Origin: Brevibacillus fortis
GTDB lineage: Bacteria; Bacillota; Bacilli; Brevibacillales; Brevibacillaceae
Direction: 5' to 3'
NCBI RefSeq assembly: GCF_003013395.1
Contig: NZ_PXZM01000003.1
Coordinates: 124,001 to 188,000, forward strand
Length of the DNA stretch: 64,000 bases
Positions 40,545 through 50,126 of this stretch are shown here, one piece after another. Position 1 is the stretch's first letter. Every line of letters starts with the position of its first letter. Position numbers and translations under genes: made by a program. The notes beneath the pieces were generated by a model. It saw only the letters and a program-made list of their open reading frames with translations, did no database searches and was not told the origin of the DNA.

Positions 40545-43500
40545 TTATTTGCCCACTGAGACAAAGGACTGCTCAGGCGCTTTCTTTTTCGGTGCTTTGG
40601 CATCGCCTTTCTTCTGGCTCATTTCAAAAGCGGCCAAAATCGCCTCTTGACGCTTCATACCGGATTTCTCCAACTCCTCCATCGTGGAGACGATTTGCTT
40701 GTAATCTTTTGGAATGACTTTGACGAACTGTTTGACTGTACGTTCCCATTCATTGAGCAAAGCTTGTGCATGACGGCTACCTGTGTGGCTGACGTGGTTT
40801 TCCAGCAAGCGTTTGACTCGAGCGATCTCCTGTTGATCTTCAAGCGTCTCCAGGAGTACCATCTCTTGATTGCACATCGCCGCAAACTTTTCTTTATCCT
40901 CAGCTACAACGTACGCTGTACCGCCTGACATGCCTGCTGCAAAGTTTTTGCCGACGGGACCGAGAACAACGACACGTCCCCCAGTCATATACTCGCAGCC
41001 ATGGTCACCTACTCCTTCAACGACAGCAGTCACTCCGCTGTTGCGAACACAGAATCGCTCACCAGCCAGACCGTTGATATACGCCTCACCAGACGTCGCT
41101 CCGTAGAACGCAACGTTTCCGATAATCATGTTGTGCTCGGGTGCGAATTTGCTTTTCTTCGATGGCGCGACGGTGATTTTCCCGCCGGACAGCCCTTTTC
41201 CTACGTAGTCATTCGCATCTCCCTCGAGACGAAGTGTGATGCCCCGCGGTACAAATGCCCCGAAGCTTTGACCTGCCGAGCCAGTAAATTGCAGGCGGAT
41301 TGTATCCTCCGGCAGACCGTGCTCGCCAAAGCGTTTGGTTACCTCGCTGCCCAGGATCGTCCCGACCACGCGATTCGTATTGGTAATGGCGAGTTTAGCC
41401 TCTACCTGCTGCTGTTTATCCAATGCTGGCTTGCACAGCTTGAGCAGTTTTTGACGATCCAGCGTTTCTTCCAGCTTGTGATCCTGGTTGCGTTGATGAT
41501 AGCGGCCCACTTCCTCGGAGACATCCGGTTGGAACAAGAGCGCGGACAAATCGATGTGTTTGGCTTTCCAGTGTTCTTTTGCCTTGTCGCTCATCTTCAG
41601 CACATGGCTCTGACCGACCATCGACTCGATGGAGCGATAACCCAGCTGTGCCATAATCTCGCGAACTTCACGGGCAACGAGACGCATGAAGTTCACAGCG
41701 TGCTGCGGATCACCCTTAAACCGTTTTCGCAGCTCGGGATTCTGTGTCGCCACACCTACTGGGCATGTATCGAGGTGGCATACGCGAGCCATGACACACC
41801 CTATGGAAACAAGTGGTGCCGTTGCGAAGCCGAATTCCTCCGCACCGAGTAGAGCTGCAATGACGACGTCGCGTCCCGTCATCAGTTTGCCGTCCGTTTC
41901 CAGAACCACACGGTCGCGCAATTCGTTCAGCAAGAGTGTCTGATGGGTCTCAGCAAGACCGAGCTCCCATGGCAGACCTGCGTGTTTAATGCTTGATTTA
42001 GGTGAAGCACCTGTGCCGCCATCGTGACCACTGACTACAATGACATCTGCAAGACCTTTCGCCACACCAGCCGCAATCGTCCCGACTCCAGCCTTGGATA
42101 CGAGCTTCACGCTGATTCGTGCACGCGGATTCGCATTTTTCAAGTCGAAAATCAGCTGTGCCAAATCCTCGATTGAATAAATATCGTGATGTGGCGGCGG
42201 TGAAATGAGTCCTACTCCTGGCGTTGATCCGCGCACTTCGGCAATCCATGGGTAGACTTTGCTTCCTGGCAATTGACCGCCTTCACCCGGCTTTGCTCCC
42301 TGTGCCATCTTGATCTGGATCTCAGAGGCATTGACCAAGTAATGACTGGATACACCAAAGCGTCCCGATGCAACCTGCTTGATGGCACTGCGTCGCAAAT
42401 CTCCGTTTTCATCCATGATGTACCGTGCCGAATCTTCGCCGCCTTCCCCGCTGTTGCTTTTCGCACCCAACCGGTTCATGGCAATCGCTAAGGTCTCATG
42501 TGCTTCCTTGCTGAGAGAGCCGTATGACATCGCCCCCGTTTTAAAACGATGAACAATGGAGTCAACAGATTCTACCTCGCTGAGCGGAATCGGCTGTCGA
42601 TTGGACTTGAAATCGAGCAAATGCCGCAGGGCCACGAATTGCTGTGCTGTCGCTTGTTCCGCATAGATTTTGTACTGCTCATAGCTGCCTTCCCGACAAG
42701 CTTTTTGCAGGGCATGAACCGTCTTCGGATTGAACAAGTGGAATTCACCGTCACGGCGGAACTGAAAATCGCTACCCGCATCCAAAGCTTCCTCAGAATG
42801 CTCAGGCAAAAATGCTTTCGCATGGCGAATCAGTGTCTCTTCCGCAATCACATCCAGGCCGATCCCCGAAATCTGTGAAGGAGTACGGCTAAAATAGCGA
42901 TCGATGACGGCAGAATGGATGCCAACCGCTTCAAAAATTTGTGCACCGCGGTAGCTCTGAATGGTCGAAATGCCCATCTTGGACATGACCTTTACAACAC
43001 CTTCTACGGCTGTTTGCAGGTACACTTCGATTGCTTCGTCGATTGTGATGTCTTTCAGCTTTTCCGATACAACCAGATGGTTTACCGTTGAGATGGCGAC
43101 GTATGGATTGATCGCGTCGGCACCGTAACCAATCAGCATGGCGAACTGGTGCACATCACGCGGTTCACCGGATTCTATGATGATGCTAGCTTTGGTACGT
43201 GTCCCTGCACGGACGAGATGATGGTGAAGTCCACTTCCAGCCAGCAAGGCAGGTATCGCAGCCAAATCCGGATTCATTCCGCGGTCTGATAAAATCAGCA
43301 AGGTGTAGCCAGCCGCAATCGCTTCGTCCGCCGAAGCGAACAATTGATCGAGTGCCAACTCTAACCCCTGTTCTCCCTCTTGCGCTGGGAAGAGTATCGG
43401 TAACGTTATCACCTTGAACTCTTGGTATGGGTTTGCGCGAAGCTTTGTCAGCTCCTGATTGGAGATCAATGGGTTGGTCAAACGTATTCTTCTGCAATTG

Positions 43501-45158
43501 TTCGCATCTGGTGTGAGCAGGTTGCCTTCCGCGCCAAGCACAGTATGCGTCGATGTTACGCAGGCCTCCCTCAGCGCATCAATCGGCGGATTCGTTACTT
43601 GGGCGAATGACTGCTTGAAATAGTGGTACAAAAGCTGTGCGCGATCTGACAATACCGCGAGTGGTGTGTCTACGCCCATGGAACCGATAGGATCTTTTTG
43701 CTCAGCCACCATCGGGGCAAGTACCTTGTCAACCTCCTCCTGTGTATAGCCAAATGCTTTTTGATGTACAAGCAGGCTCTCTCCTTGTAACTCCTCCGTG
43801 CGACCTGCTGCTGGCAAATCCTCAATAGCTTGCAGGTTGTTTTTTACCCATTCCCGATATGGCTGTTCGCTTGCGATTTTTTGCTTAATCTCCTCGTCAG
43901 ATACGATTCTGCCTTCTTCGAGGTCGACAAGCAGCATCCGTCCAGGACTAAGTCGGCCTTTTTGGACAATCGTTTCATCTGGTACTTCGAGAACTCCAAC
44001 CTCTGATGAGAAAATAATCGTATCATCGGACGTCACATAGTATCTCGCTGGTCGCAATCCGTTTCGGTCGAGAATCGCGCCGATATGTCTGCCATCCGTG
44101 AAGGAAATAGCTGTTGGACCGTCCCACGGCTCCATCAGGCAGCTATGATATTCGTAAAAAGCTTTCTTATTTTCGTCGATTCGCTCATCCTGATCCCACG
44201 TTTCAGGAATCATCATCATCGCGACATGCGGCAAAGAACGGCCAGCCAGCGAGAAAAACTCCACGCAGTTATCCAAGATCGCCGAATCACTGCCCGCCAT
44301 ATCAATGACTGGCACCACTTTTGCCAAATCAGCACCAAACGCCTCAGACTGGAACATTTTTTCACGAGCCATCATCCAGTTGATGTTTCCTTGCAAGGTG
44401 TTGATTTCCCCGTTGTGAATCAAATAACGATTCGGGTGTGCTCTCTCCCATGTAGGGAATGTGTTCGTGCTAAAACGCGAGTGAACGACCGAGAAGGTAG
44501 AAGTGTAAGAATTATCTTGCAAATCAAGGTAAAAAGCATCCAGTTGTCCTGGTGTGAGCAATCCTTTATAGACAATCGTTCGCGAAGACATGGACGCTGC
44601 GTAAAAATCAGCACCTGCTGCCTGTTCCACCTGCTTGCGAATGACGTACAGTTTCCGTTCAAACGCCATTTGGTCCTGTATATTCGAGCTGGCTCCGATG
44701 AATACTTGGCGGACATAAGGCTGACTCGCTACAGCCGTTTTACCGATTCTCGTCGCATCGACAGGAACGGTTCTCCAGCCGAGCAGCTTTTGTCCTTCTG
44801 CTGAGACAATCGCCTCCAGCTGCGCTTCATACGTTTGGCGTTTCGCTTCATCCATTGGAAGAAACAGCATACCTACACCGTATTTTCCTTGCACAGGCAG
44901 CGTGATATTCAGCTCTTTACAGGTCTTTTTGAAAAAGGCGTGTGGAATTTGCGTCAAGATCCCTGCACCGTCTCCCGTTTCTGGGTCACTGCCTTGACCG
45001 CCGCGGTGTTCCAGTTGGCACAGAATTTTCAGACCCTTTCGGACCATTTCATGCGTTGATTTGGATTTCAAATTGGCAATAAAACCAATTCCGCAAGCGT
45101 CATGTTCAAAAATCGGATCGTACAGACCTTGCTTAGCAGGCATTCCTTGTGTCGTCAT
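40545..45158 (-). CDS. gltB: Glutamate synthase large subunit
   Basis: 1537 residues, full length for bacterial GltB/GltA. A 21-residue propeptide ends before the nucleophile Cys22 of [11 protein letters not shown]; the glutaminase domain ([28 protein letters not shown]) is followed by the central domain, the FMN barrel with the 3Fe-4S cluster segment [19 protein letters not shown], and the C-terminal right-handed beta-helix ([30 protein letters not shown]). It makes glutamate from glutamine and 2-oxoglutarate with the small subunit, which is not in the window. The start at 45158 has GGAG 5 bases upstream. Divergent from gltC, its likely activator. Confidence 0.95.
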   Translation of the reverse strand: MTTQGMPAKQGLYDPIFEHDACGIGFIANLKSKSTHEMVRKGLKILCQLEHRGGQGSDPETGDGAGILTQIPHAFFKKTCKELNITLPVQGKYGVGMLFLPMDEAKRQTYEAQLEAIVSAEGQKLLGWRTVPVDATRIGKTAVASQPYVRQVFIGASSNIQDQMAFERKLYVIRKQVEQAAGADFYAASMSSRTIVYKGLLTPGQLDAFYLDLQDNSYTSTFSVVHSRFSTNTFPTWERAHPNRYLIHNGEINTLQGNINWMMAREKMFQSEAFGADLAKVVPVIDMAGSDSAILDNCVEFFSLAGRSLPHVAMMMIPETWDQDERIDENKKAFYEYHSCLMEPWDGPTAISFTDGRHIGAILDRNGLRPARYYVTSDDTIIFSSEVGVLEVPDETIVQKGRLSPGRMLLVDLEEGRIVSDEEIKQKIASEQPYREWVKNNLQAIEDLPAAGRTEELQGESLLVHQKAFGYTQEEVDKVLAPMVAEQKDPIGSMGVDTPLAVLSDRAQLLYHYFKQSFAQVTNPPIDALREACVTSTHTVLGAEGNLLTPDANNCRRIRLTNPLISNQELTKLRANPYQEFKVITLPILFPAQEGEQGLELALDQLFASADEAIAAGYTLLILSDRGMNPDLAAIPALLAGSGLHHHLVRAGTRTKASIIIESGEPRDVHQFAMLIGYGADAINPYVAISTVNHLVVSEKLKDITIDEAIEVYLQTAVEGVVKVMSKMGISTIQSYRGAQIFEAVGIHSAVIDRYFSRTPSQISGIGLDVIAEETLIRHAKAFLPEHSEEALDAGSDFQFRRDGEFHLFNPKTVHALQKACREGSYEQYKIYAEQATAQQFVALRHLLDFKSNRQPIPLSEVESVDSIVHRFKTGAMSYGSLSKEAHETLAIAMNRLGAKSNSGEGGEDSARYIMDENGDLRRSAIKQVASGRFGVSSHYLVNASEIQIKMAQGAKPGEGGQLPGSKVYPWIAEVRGSTPGVGLISPPPHHDIYSIEDLAQLIFDLKNANPRARISVKLVSKAGVGTIAAGVAKGLADVIVVSGHDGGTGASPKSSIKHAGLPWELGLAETHQTLLLNELRDRVVLETDGKLMTGRDVVIAALLGAEEFGFATAPLVSIGCVMARVCHLDTCPVGVATQNPELRKRFKGDPQHAVNFMRLVAREVREIMAQLGYRSIESMVGQSHVLKMSDKAKEHWKAKHIDLSALLFQPDVSEEVGRYHQRNQDHKLEETLDRQKLLKLCKPALDKQQQVEAKLAITNTNRVVGTILGSEVTKRFGEHGLPEDTIRLQFTGSAGQSFGAFVPRGITLRLEGDANDYVGKGLSGGKITVAPSKKSKFAPEHNMIIGNVAFYGATSGEAYINGLAGERFCVRNSGVTAVVEGVGDHGCEYMTGGRVVVLGPVGKNFAAGMSGGTAYVVAEDKEKFAAMCNQEMVLLETLEDQQEIARVKRLLENHVSHTGSRHAQALLNEWERTVKQFVKVIPKDYKQIVSTMEELEKSGMKRQEAILAAFEMSQKKGDAKAPKKKAPEQSFVSVGK

Positions 45159-45209
45159 GTATCTCCACTCTCCTTGCTCTCTCTGGTATTTCAATTTTAG
45201 ATTGAGTGA

Positions 45210-45238
45210 AACGATACAAACAATATATAATTTATGCA
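45210..45238 (-). promoter_or_regulatory. gltB promoter
   Basis: On the minus strand TTGCAT, 17-base spacer, TATCGT. The weak -10 is as expected for an activated promoter. Confidence 0.5.
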
Positions 45239-45243
45239 AAATC

Positions 45244-45260
45244 TATCTCAAATCGAGATA
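45244..45260. promoter_or_regulatory. GltC-type dyad between gltC and gltB
   Basis: TATCTC-N5-GAGATA, a perfect dyad, lies just upstream of the gltB -35 region and overlaps the gltC leader, where LysR-type activators bind. Confidence 0.6.
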
Positions 45261-45282
45261 AATGGGTAAGGTGGGGGTATTC

Positions 45283-46185
45283 ATGGAGCTACGACAGATT
45301 CAATACTTCATCGAGGTCGCCAAACGAGAGCACTTCACCGAAGCCTCACATAATTTGCACGTTGCCCAATCTGCCCTCAGTCGGCAAATTGCCAATCTGG
45401 AGGCGGAGCTCGGCGTGTCGCTGTTCCTCCGCGAAGGTCGCAATATTAAATTGACGGCAGTTGGCAAAATCTTTTTGCAGCACGTCGAAATGGCGATGAA
45501 CGAAATCGAGAAAGCAAAAGAAAAGATCGAGGAGTTCCTCGACCCGTCACGCGGCACGATTCGGGTAGGTTTTACGAGCAGCCTCGCTGCCAATCCCCTG
45601 CCGACGGTCATCTCCGGTTTTCGTGCGCGCTATCCAGATATCGGCTTTCAATTGAAGCAAGGGTCTTATCAGGGGCTGATCGATTCAGTCATCAACGGTG
45701 AGATCGACTTGGCTTTTCTTGGCCCTGTTCCTACTCAGGAAAAAAATGTCCGCAGCCATATCTTCTTTGCGGAAAACATCGTGGCACTCCTGCCCGCCAA
45801 GCACCCGCTGTCCAAGCTGCCGAGTTTGCGGCTCAGTCAGTTGCAGGAAGATACGTTTGTGTTGTTTCCACCCGGTTTCATCCTCCGTAATATCGCCGTC
45901 AATGCTTGCTCGCAAATGGGCTTCTCTCCTAAAGTTGCTTTTGAAGGGGAAGATATCGATGCGATTAAAGGGTTAGTAGCGGCAGGCTTGGGCGTCACTT
46001 TGTTGCCAGAGCTTACGTTAACAGATAACGTTCCGCGTGAGACAGTGAAAATCCCGATTAGTGAGCCATTAGTGACGCGAACAGTGGGCATCATCATTCC
46101 CAACAACCGTGAGCTTCCACCTTCTGAAAAGCTTTTTTATCATTTTTTGAAAGAGTTTTTTGATGTGTTGAGTAAGTACAGTTAA
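45283..46185 (+). CDS. gltC: LysR-type regulator GltC
   Basis: 300 residues, starting MELRQIQYFIEVA with AAGGTGGGGGT upstream. The helix-turn-helix FTEASHNLHVAQSALSRQIANLEAELGVSLF, and the stretches EGRNIKLTAVGK, PTVISGF and GEDIDAIKGLVAAGLGVTLLPE, closely follow what I remember of B. subtilis GltC. It activates gltAB under nitrogen- and carbon-dependent control through the dyad in the shared promoter. The effector-binding domain spans about 90-295. Confidence 0.93.
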   Translation: MELRQIQYFIEVAKREHFTEASHNLHVAQSALSRQIANLEAELGVSLFLREGRNIKLTAVGKIFLQHVEMAMNEIEKAKEKIEEFLDPSRGTIRVGFTSSLAANPLPTVISGFRARYPDIGFQLKQGSYQGLIDSVINGEIDLAFLGPVPTQEKNVRSHIFFAENIVALLPAKHPLSKLPSLRLSQLQEDTFVLFPPGFILRNIAVNACSQMGFSPKVAFEGEDIDAIKGLVAAGLGVTLLPELTLTDNVPRETVKIPISEPLVTRTVGIIIPNNRELPPSEKLFYHFLKEFFDVLSKYS

Positions 46186-46200
46186 GAAAAAGAATTTCAA

Positions 46201-46226
46201 ACTACTGACAGACAGTTGTCAGTAGT
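46201..46226. promoter_or_regulatory. Perfect inverted repeat upstream of a VOC gene
   Basis: ACTACTGACA-gacagt-TGTCAGTAGT, perfect 10-bp arms around 6 bases. No T-run follows, and it lies 46 bases upstream of the VOC start, so it looks more like a TetR/PadR-type operator than a terminator. Confidence 0.5.
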
Positions 46227-46272
46227 CGACTCTTATAATCAGAAGTATCATCCATTTGAAGGAGGAACTTCG

Positions 46273-46710
46273 ATGAAGAATCTCAACCAAACCTTGCGGG
46301 GCTTTGCTACGATCAGTTATTGGGCAGATGATGTGCAGGCGGCAAAAAAGTGGTACACGGAACTACTGGGCATTGGGCCATACTTCGAGCGGTCTGGACC
46401 GGATGGACAGCTCGCCTATGTCGAGTTTCGCATTGGAGACTACCAGCACGAACTCGGCCTCATTGATCGCCGCTTTGCACCTGCTGCTGCAATACCTGGT
46501 CCGGGTGGCGCTGTGATGTACTGGCACGTCGACGATATCGAATCCGTACTGGAGAAGCTGTTATCCATGGGAGCAAAAGAGTACGAACCCCTGATCCAAC
46601 GCGGGGCCGGATTCATAACGGCTTCTGTCCTTGATCCATTTGGGAATGTCCTCGGCATCATGTACAATTCACACTACCTAGAGATTCTTGGTTCCTTCCA
46701 AACAGAGTAA
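46273..46710 (+). CDS. VOC-family protein
   Basis: 145 residues, starting MKNLNQTLRGFATISYWADDVQAAKKWYTELLGIGPYFE with AAGGAGG upstream. Other fold markers are LAYVEFRIGDYQHELGLID (Glu/His ligands), VMYWHVDDIESVLEKLLSMGAKEY and ASVLDPFGNVLGIMYN. The catalytic role is unknown. An unusual 26-bp inverted repeat precedes it, which implies dedicated regulation, perhaps by a TetR-type protein encoded elsewhere. A perfect terminator follows. Confidence 0.85.
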   Translation: MKNLNQTLRGFATISYWADDVQAAKKWYTELLGIGPYFERSGPDGQLAYVEFRIGDYQHELGLIDRRFAPAAAIPGPGGAVMYWHVDDIESVLEKLLSMGAKEYEPLIQRGAGFITASVLDPFGNVLGIMYNSHYLEILGSFQTE

Positions 46711-46717
46711 GGGAGAA

Positions 46718-46751
46718 AAAAGTCCTGATGAACAGATGCATCAGGACTTTT
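46718..46751. terminator. Terminator after the VOC gene
   Basis: AAAAGTCCTGATG pairs perfectly with CATCAGGACTTTT. Confidence 0.85.
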
Positions 46752-46913
46752 GTGTATCTTCCTTCAGTCGCAGCCAGTAGCTTTTCACATACCATGGCCT
46801 CTCGCTTTCGGTGACACCACCAAGAAGCGTATGATCGGGGAATCAATGCCGAGTTCTGGCTTGGGTATTCCCGCCCAAAATCCCGCCGGGAATTTTATAC
46901 GGTCTGATTTCAT
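46741..46913 (-). pseudogene. Frameshifted small gene
   Basis: From ATG 46913, with AAAGGAG 11 bases upstream, the minus strand reads MKSDRIKFPAGFWAGIPKPE followed by LGIDSPIIRFLVV and then drifts into a short tail ending in a stop. In the next frame, the second half reads LGGVTESERPWYVKSYWLRL-KEDTQKS and stops at 46741, within the terminator stem. One frameshift near 46810-46830 would join both parts into about 57 residues of protein-like sequence. I do not recognise the family. The remaining bases to 47002 hold nothing else visible. Confidence 0.4.
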
Positions 46914-47002
46914 TACGTATGGATCTCCTTTAGTTGCTTACCGATTCCAAGAAAGAGGGTTGTCTTTCGAGTGGCTGCTATGAAGGTGAATCATCGTACC
47001 CG

Positions 47003-47584
47003 TTATTTTTGCTTTCCCATTGCTTTCATGATTTCTTCAATCCCGTCTATTTTTGCAAGAGCCATCGGTCCAGGTAACGAAGGGTCTGCCAAATCATAGA
47101 CTCGGTTGTTTTTGACGGCGTTCAAGCTATTCCAGACGTTGCTACCTTTCAGGGCCTCTTTCACACCGCCTTCGATCGGCGTTTGCCAATTATTGATCAC
47201 GAACAGATGGTCTGGATTTAGCTGAGCGAGGCTCTCCAATGAGAGCTGCCCATTTTCATTGGCGCCTTCTGTTCGTTTCAAGCCAAGGCCATCATAAAAT
47301 GGATCAAAACGTCCATCGTTCCACGTAACGAACTGCTCTTTCCCTCTGTACATCACGAACATGACTGACTCCTGATTGCGAAAGGCGAGCTGTTCTTTGT
47401 ATGCCGCCGATTTTCGATCAAACTCGGCTAGCACATTCGCAGACTTCTCCTCTTTTCCAATAATAGCTGCTATTTGTTGAAGGGTTTCACGCCAATCCCC
47501 AGCTTGAGGCAAGATGACAGTCGGTGCAATTTGCGATAGTTTTTCGTATTGGTCGCGCATGTCATCAGCGGCAATAATGACATG
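47003..47584 (-). pseudogene. Iron-siderophore binding protein, N-terminally truncated
   Basis: About 190 residues of the C-terminal two thirds of a FecB/FhuD-type (helical backbone) binding protein: HVIIAADDMRDQYEKLSQIAPTVILPQ, RGKEQFVTWNDGRFDPFYDGLGL, PDHLFVINNW and VYDLADPSLPGPMALAKIDGIEEIM. The N-terminal lobe, signal peptide and lipobox are missing. Immediately upstream the sequence switches into the N-terminal part of an AraC-type regulator in another frame, so a deletion has joined the two genes. The first ATG (47560) would give a signal-less stump. Confidence 0.75.
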
Positions 47585-47840
47585 AAATGATGGAAGGTTG
47601 ACACTGGAATGCCGATGCCAAGCATGTGGAACGGCTCATTTTCACCGTATTCAAACCTCGCTTCCACTTCTGACATGAATTGCAGCGAGCAAAGTCCTGG
47701 CAGCAATTGGTGCTCTTTTCCTTGTACGCAGATCCCTCTTTCCCCTTTTAAACAAAAATTAAGCTCTACCATGGGTCTTTTCGTAGAAAGAGAGATGCTC
47801 TGTTGTCGGTAAAATGTATAGTCGGAGGGTATAGCGGATC
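47585..47840 (-). pseudogene. AraC-type regulator fragment (ligand-binding part only)
   Basis: In the minus strand an open frame from about 47840 reads IPSDYTFYRQQSISLSTKRP then MVELNFCLKGERGICVQGKE, and continues to GENEPFHMLGIGIPVSTFHHFM, the cupin-like N-terminal domain of a siderophore-responsive AraC regulator. It then breaks into the binding-protein sequence with a frame change near 47580. No helix-turn-helix remains, and no start codon is seen before the ATG at 47772. It is the 5' partner of the deletion that truncated the binding-protein gene. Confidence 0.65.
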
Positions 47841-47903
47841 GAGGAAAATTTTACTATGATAATGGCAAGAGTGGCACATTTCAGCAAGAGAGGTGATGTT
47901 TCG

Positions 47904-48731
47904 ATGCTAGATTTAGCAAGTCCTGCTTGGGAAAAGCTACAAGGTCCATATGGTTTTTCCGATCGCGTCCCTGCTCTCATCCAGCATATTCAGCATGACT
48001 ATTTTTCCGAAGAAAAAGAAGAGTTGTATTGGGAGCTTCTGTATCATCAAAATACAATTTATCCATGTACATATGCTGCGGTCCCCTATTTAGTAGAGAT
48101 CGCGCTGAAAACAAAAAGGCCTGACATTTTGTTGGATATCTTCGTGACCTGCGGGATTTTCGAAGCGAATAACCCCAATGCGCCTCAGGTAGACTTACCT
48201 TTGGAGTTTTTACGAGAGCAAACTCAATTAGAGCCAGACACTATCCAAGAGATTTACCGTGAATATCATCGTGCCATTCAATCCTTGAGCAAGCTGACAG
48301 AAGCACTCTTTCAATCGGTACAATCGGAAGAACAGGCTGGAGAAAAGCGCTACGTATTAGCGGCGGACGCTGCCTTTCGAGGTGATAAAGACATTGCCAG
48401 TATGCTTCTCACCTATTTGGAGGGAGATGAATATGTGATCGTCTGTCCAACCTGCGATACTTCCCTCTATTTATGGCCGGACGAGGAGAAGAGTTGCTTA
48501 TATGCCTACGAGGAAGACCCGGTATCTCACGGCATAGCCAAGCCATTCGCCATCAATCCTAACAGTCAGACGTCTACACAGGACACTCGGTACCAGGCGT
48601 TATTTCGGCAGGTATGCGAAATCGATGAACCTTTGCTGCTTGCCCACCTTCCCTATCTTGCAGGAGAAATGAACTGTTGCTCGTGTGACTCCCCGATGCT
48701 GATTTGGACAGAGTTACTTAGTGAATTCTAG
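47904..48731 (+). CDS. Hypothetical protein with cysteine pairs
   Basis: 275 residues from ATG 47904, with AGAGAGGTGATG upstream. I do not recognise a family. The N-terminal half has tryptophan/tyrosine-rich segments (ALIQHIQHDYFSEEKEELYWELLYHQN and YPCTYAAVPYLVEIAL) like helical-repeat proteins. The C-terminal half has two cysteine clusters, CPTCDTSLYLW and CCSCDSPML, about 90 residues apart, that could bind zinc. No signal peptide. Single gene followed by a hairpin. Confidence 0.75.
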   Translation: MLDLASPAWEKLQGPYGFSDRVPALIQHIQHDYFSEEKEELYWELLYHQNTIYPCTYAAVPYLVEIALKTKRPDILLDIFVTCGIFEANNPNAPQVDLPLEFLREQTQLEPDTIQEIYREYHRAIQSLSKLTEALFQSVQSEEQAGEKRYVLAADAAFRGDKDIASMLLTYLEGDEYVIVCPTCDTSLYLWPDEEKSCLYAYEEDPVSHGIAKPFAINPNSQTSTQDTRYQALFRQVCEIDEPLLLAHLPYLAGEMNCCSCDSPMLIWTELLSEF

Positions 48732-48748
48732 ACTGCCTGATAAATAAA

Positions 48749-48799
48749 ACAGCGGCGACCTAAGACCTGAAAAGATAGTCTTAGACTCACCGCTGTTTG
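48749..48799. terminator. Bidirectional hairpin terminator
   Basis: ACAGCGG...TAAGAC pairs with GTCTTA...CCGCTGT between convergent genes, with A-rich and T-rich flanks. Confidence 0.65.
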
Positions 48800-48810
48800 G
48801 ATTGAACGAT

Positions 48811-49362
48811 CTAACCATTCCAATGATAGATGAGTTGCACAACACCAGAAGAGAACGTTCTTGTTTTCACCATTTTTAAATCCAACCTCTTTTTTAAATC
48901 AATAAACAACGGTTTTCCTTCTCCCAAAATAACAGGGTGAACAGATAATCTATATTCATCAATAAGCCCTAAATGGATAAAAGTTGTGATAAGACTTGCT
49001 CCACCATATAGCCAGATGTCTTTACCAGGCTTATTCTTTAATTGATTTACTTCTTCAAGAATATGATCATTTATGAATATTGCTTTATGATCAGTCCCTT
49101 TTTGCGTCTTGGAAAATACGTATTTTTCTTTACGATGAACAATTTCCCACATTTCTTTTTCAGTATCCGTATGTTCATTGTCTGGAGTAAATTGTCCCCA
49201 TAAATCATAACTTTTTCTTCCATATAAAATCGTATCAATTTGATTTAAGAAATCAATAAACCCCATCTCAGAGTCCATCATGCACCAATCAACTTCTCCG
49301 TTTTTCCCTTCAATAAAACCATCTAAAGTAACTGCTAAATCTAAAATGATTCTTCGTTTCAT
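48811..49362 (-). CDS. Dihydrofolate reductase-like (RibD C-terminal domain) protein
   Basis: 183 residues: RRIILDLAVTLDGFIEGKNGEVDW, a typical start, then ILYGRKSYDLW, and KDIWLYGGASLITTFIHLGLIDEYRLSVHPVILGEGKPLF, the NADPH-binding and signature region of the RibD/DHFR-like YwjB family. Substrate unknown. The gene is visibly more AT-rich than its neighbours, which hints at acquisition from a lower-GC Bacillales donor. Start ATG 49362 has GAAAGGAGTGAC upstream. Confidence 0.88.
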   Translation of the reverse strand: MKRRIILDLAVTLDGFIEGKNGEVDWCMMDSEMGFIDFLNQIDTILYGRKSYDLWGQFTPDNEHTDTEKEMWEIVHRKEKYVFSKTQKGTDHKAIFINDHILEEVNQLKNKPGKDIWLYGGASLITTFIHLGLIDEYRLSVHPVILGEGKPLFIDLKKRLDLKMVKTRTFSSGVVQLIYHWNG

Positions 49363-49453
49363 GATTTGTCACTCCTTTCGTTGATCTATCACCCATACTA
49401 GACCTTTATATATGTCACCCTGTGTCATATTAATTACAGAAAAGGCAAAAACG

Positions 49454-49495
49454 AAACCCGCCAACTTCTGACCGATTGAGGAAGTTAGCGGGTTT
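49454..49495. terminator. Terminator after ybaK
   Basis: AAACCCGC and GCGGGTTT with an inner AACTTC/GAAGTT stem. Confidence 0.75.
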
Positions 49496-49504
49496 ATGTG
49501 TGTT

Positions 49505-49990
49505 TTACACTAGCTGATCAATAACATCCGCTAGCGTGCCTTTCGTTGTGCGTAGCAAGTTCTCGGGAGTAAGCTCGATTTGCACCCCAATGTTTCCGCC
49601 ACTGACAATAATCGTATCAAGCGCTTCCGCTTTTTGATCAATCACGGTCGGAAACAATTTCTTCATCCCAACTGGCGAACATCCGCCACGAATATAGCCA
49701 GATACCTTGGTGATCTCCTTCACGGGAATCATCTCTATTTTCTTCTCGCCGACTGCTTTCGCCGCTTTTTTGAGATCAAGCTCTGCTTCAACCGGAATGA
49801 CAAACACATAGTACGATTTGCTCGTCCCTTGCGAAATCAGTGTTTTATAGACAACGTTCTCTTCGCGACCAATCTTTTGGGCGACAGCGATCCCATCGAT
49901 TTTCCCATCATCAGTTGCATACGTCAGCATGGTGTATGCGATTTTTTCTTTGTCCAATATCCGCATCGCATTCGTTTTTCCTTGCTTCAC
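49505..49990 (-). CDS. ybaK: Cys-tRNA deacylase YbaK/EbsC
   Basis: 161 residues of the YbaK/ProRS-editing fold: AVAQKIGREENVVYKTLISQG with the conserved lysine in VYKTL, YYVFVIPVEAELDLKKAAKAVGEKKIEMI, and GYIRGGCSPVGMKK with the GxxxP motif. It hydrolyses Cys-tRNA(Pro) in the cytosol. The start is GTG at 49990 with GGAGGTGGAA upstream. An IS200/IS605-type element ends only about 37 bases upstream in the same orientation, so its native promoter is probably displaced. Confidence 0.93.
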   Translation of the reverse strand: MKQGKTNAMRILDKEKIAYTMLTYATDDGKIDGIAVAQKIGREENVVYKTLISQGTSKSYYVFVIPVEAELDLKKAAKAVGEKKIEMIPVKEITKVSGYIRGGCSPVGMKKLFPTVIDQKAEALDTIIVSGGNIGVQIELTPENLLRTTKGTLADVIDQLV

Positions 49991-50027
49991 ACTATTCCAC
50001 CTCCACTACACGCTAGTCAACAAAATT

Positions 50028-50126
50028 TGACACTCCCCATGCCTAAAGACAGGGGATTCTTGGGTAGTCACTCCTAACGGAGTGAATTTTACCAAGCTAT
50101 CCCTGTGTGTCCCACAGTTTAGTTAA
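50028..50126 (-). ncRNA. Predicted omega RNA scaffold at the right end of the IS element
   Basis: The 3' end of tnpB and the right end form a conserved structured region in this family that is processed into the TnpB guide RNA. Two hairpins are visible (CCCC/GGGG near 50034-50055; CACTCC/GGAGTG near 50070-50086). The guide would be the roughly 16-20 bases after the right end, on the minus strand from 50027 downward, beginning ATTTTGTTGACTAG. Confidence 0.5.

Noticed and set aside
46201..46226. Inverted repeat read as the gltC terminator
   Set aside because: The stem is strong, but no T-run follows and it is close to the next gene's ribosome site, so an operator is preferred.
46750..46983. 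77-codon open frame on the plus strand
   Set aside because: No ribosome site and no protein-like pattern; it is opposite a better supported frameshifted gene on the minus strand.
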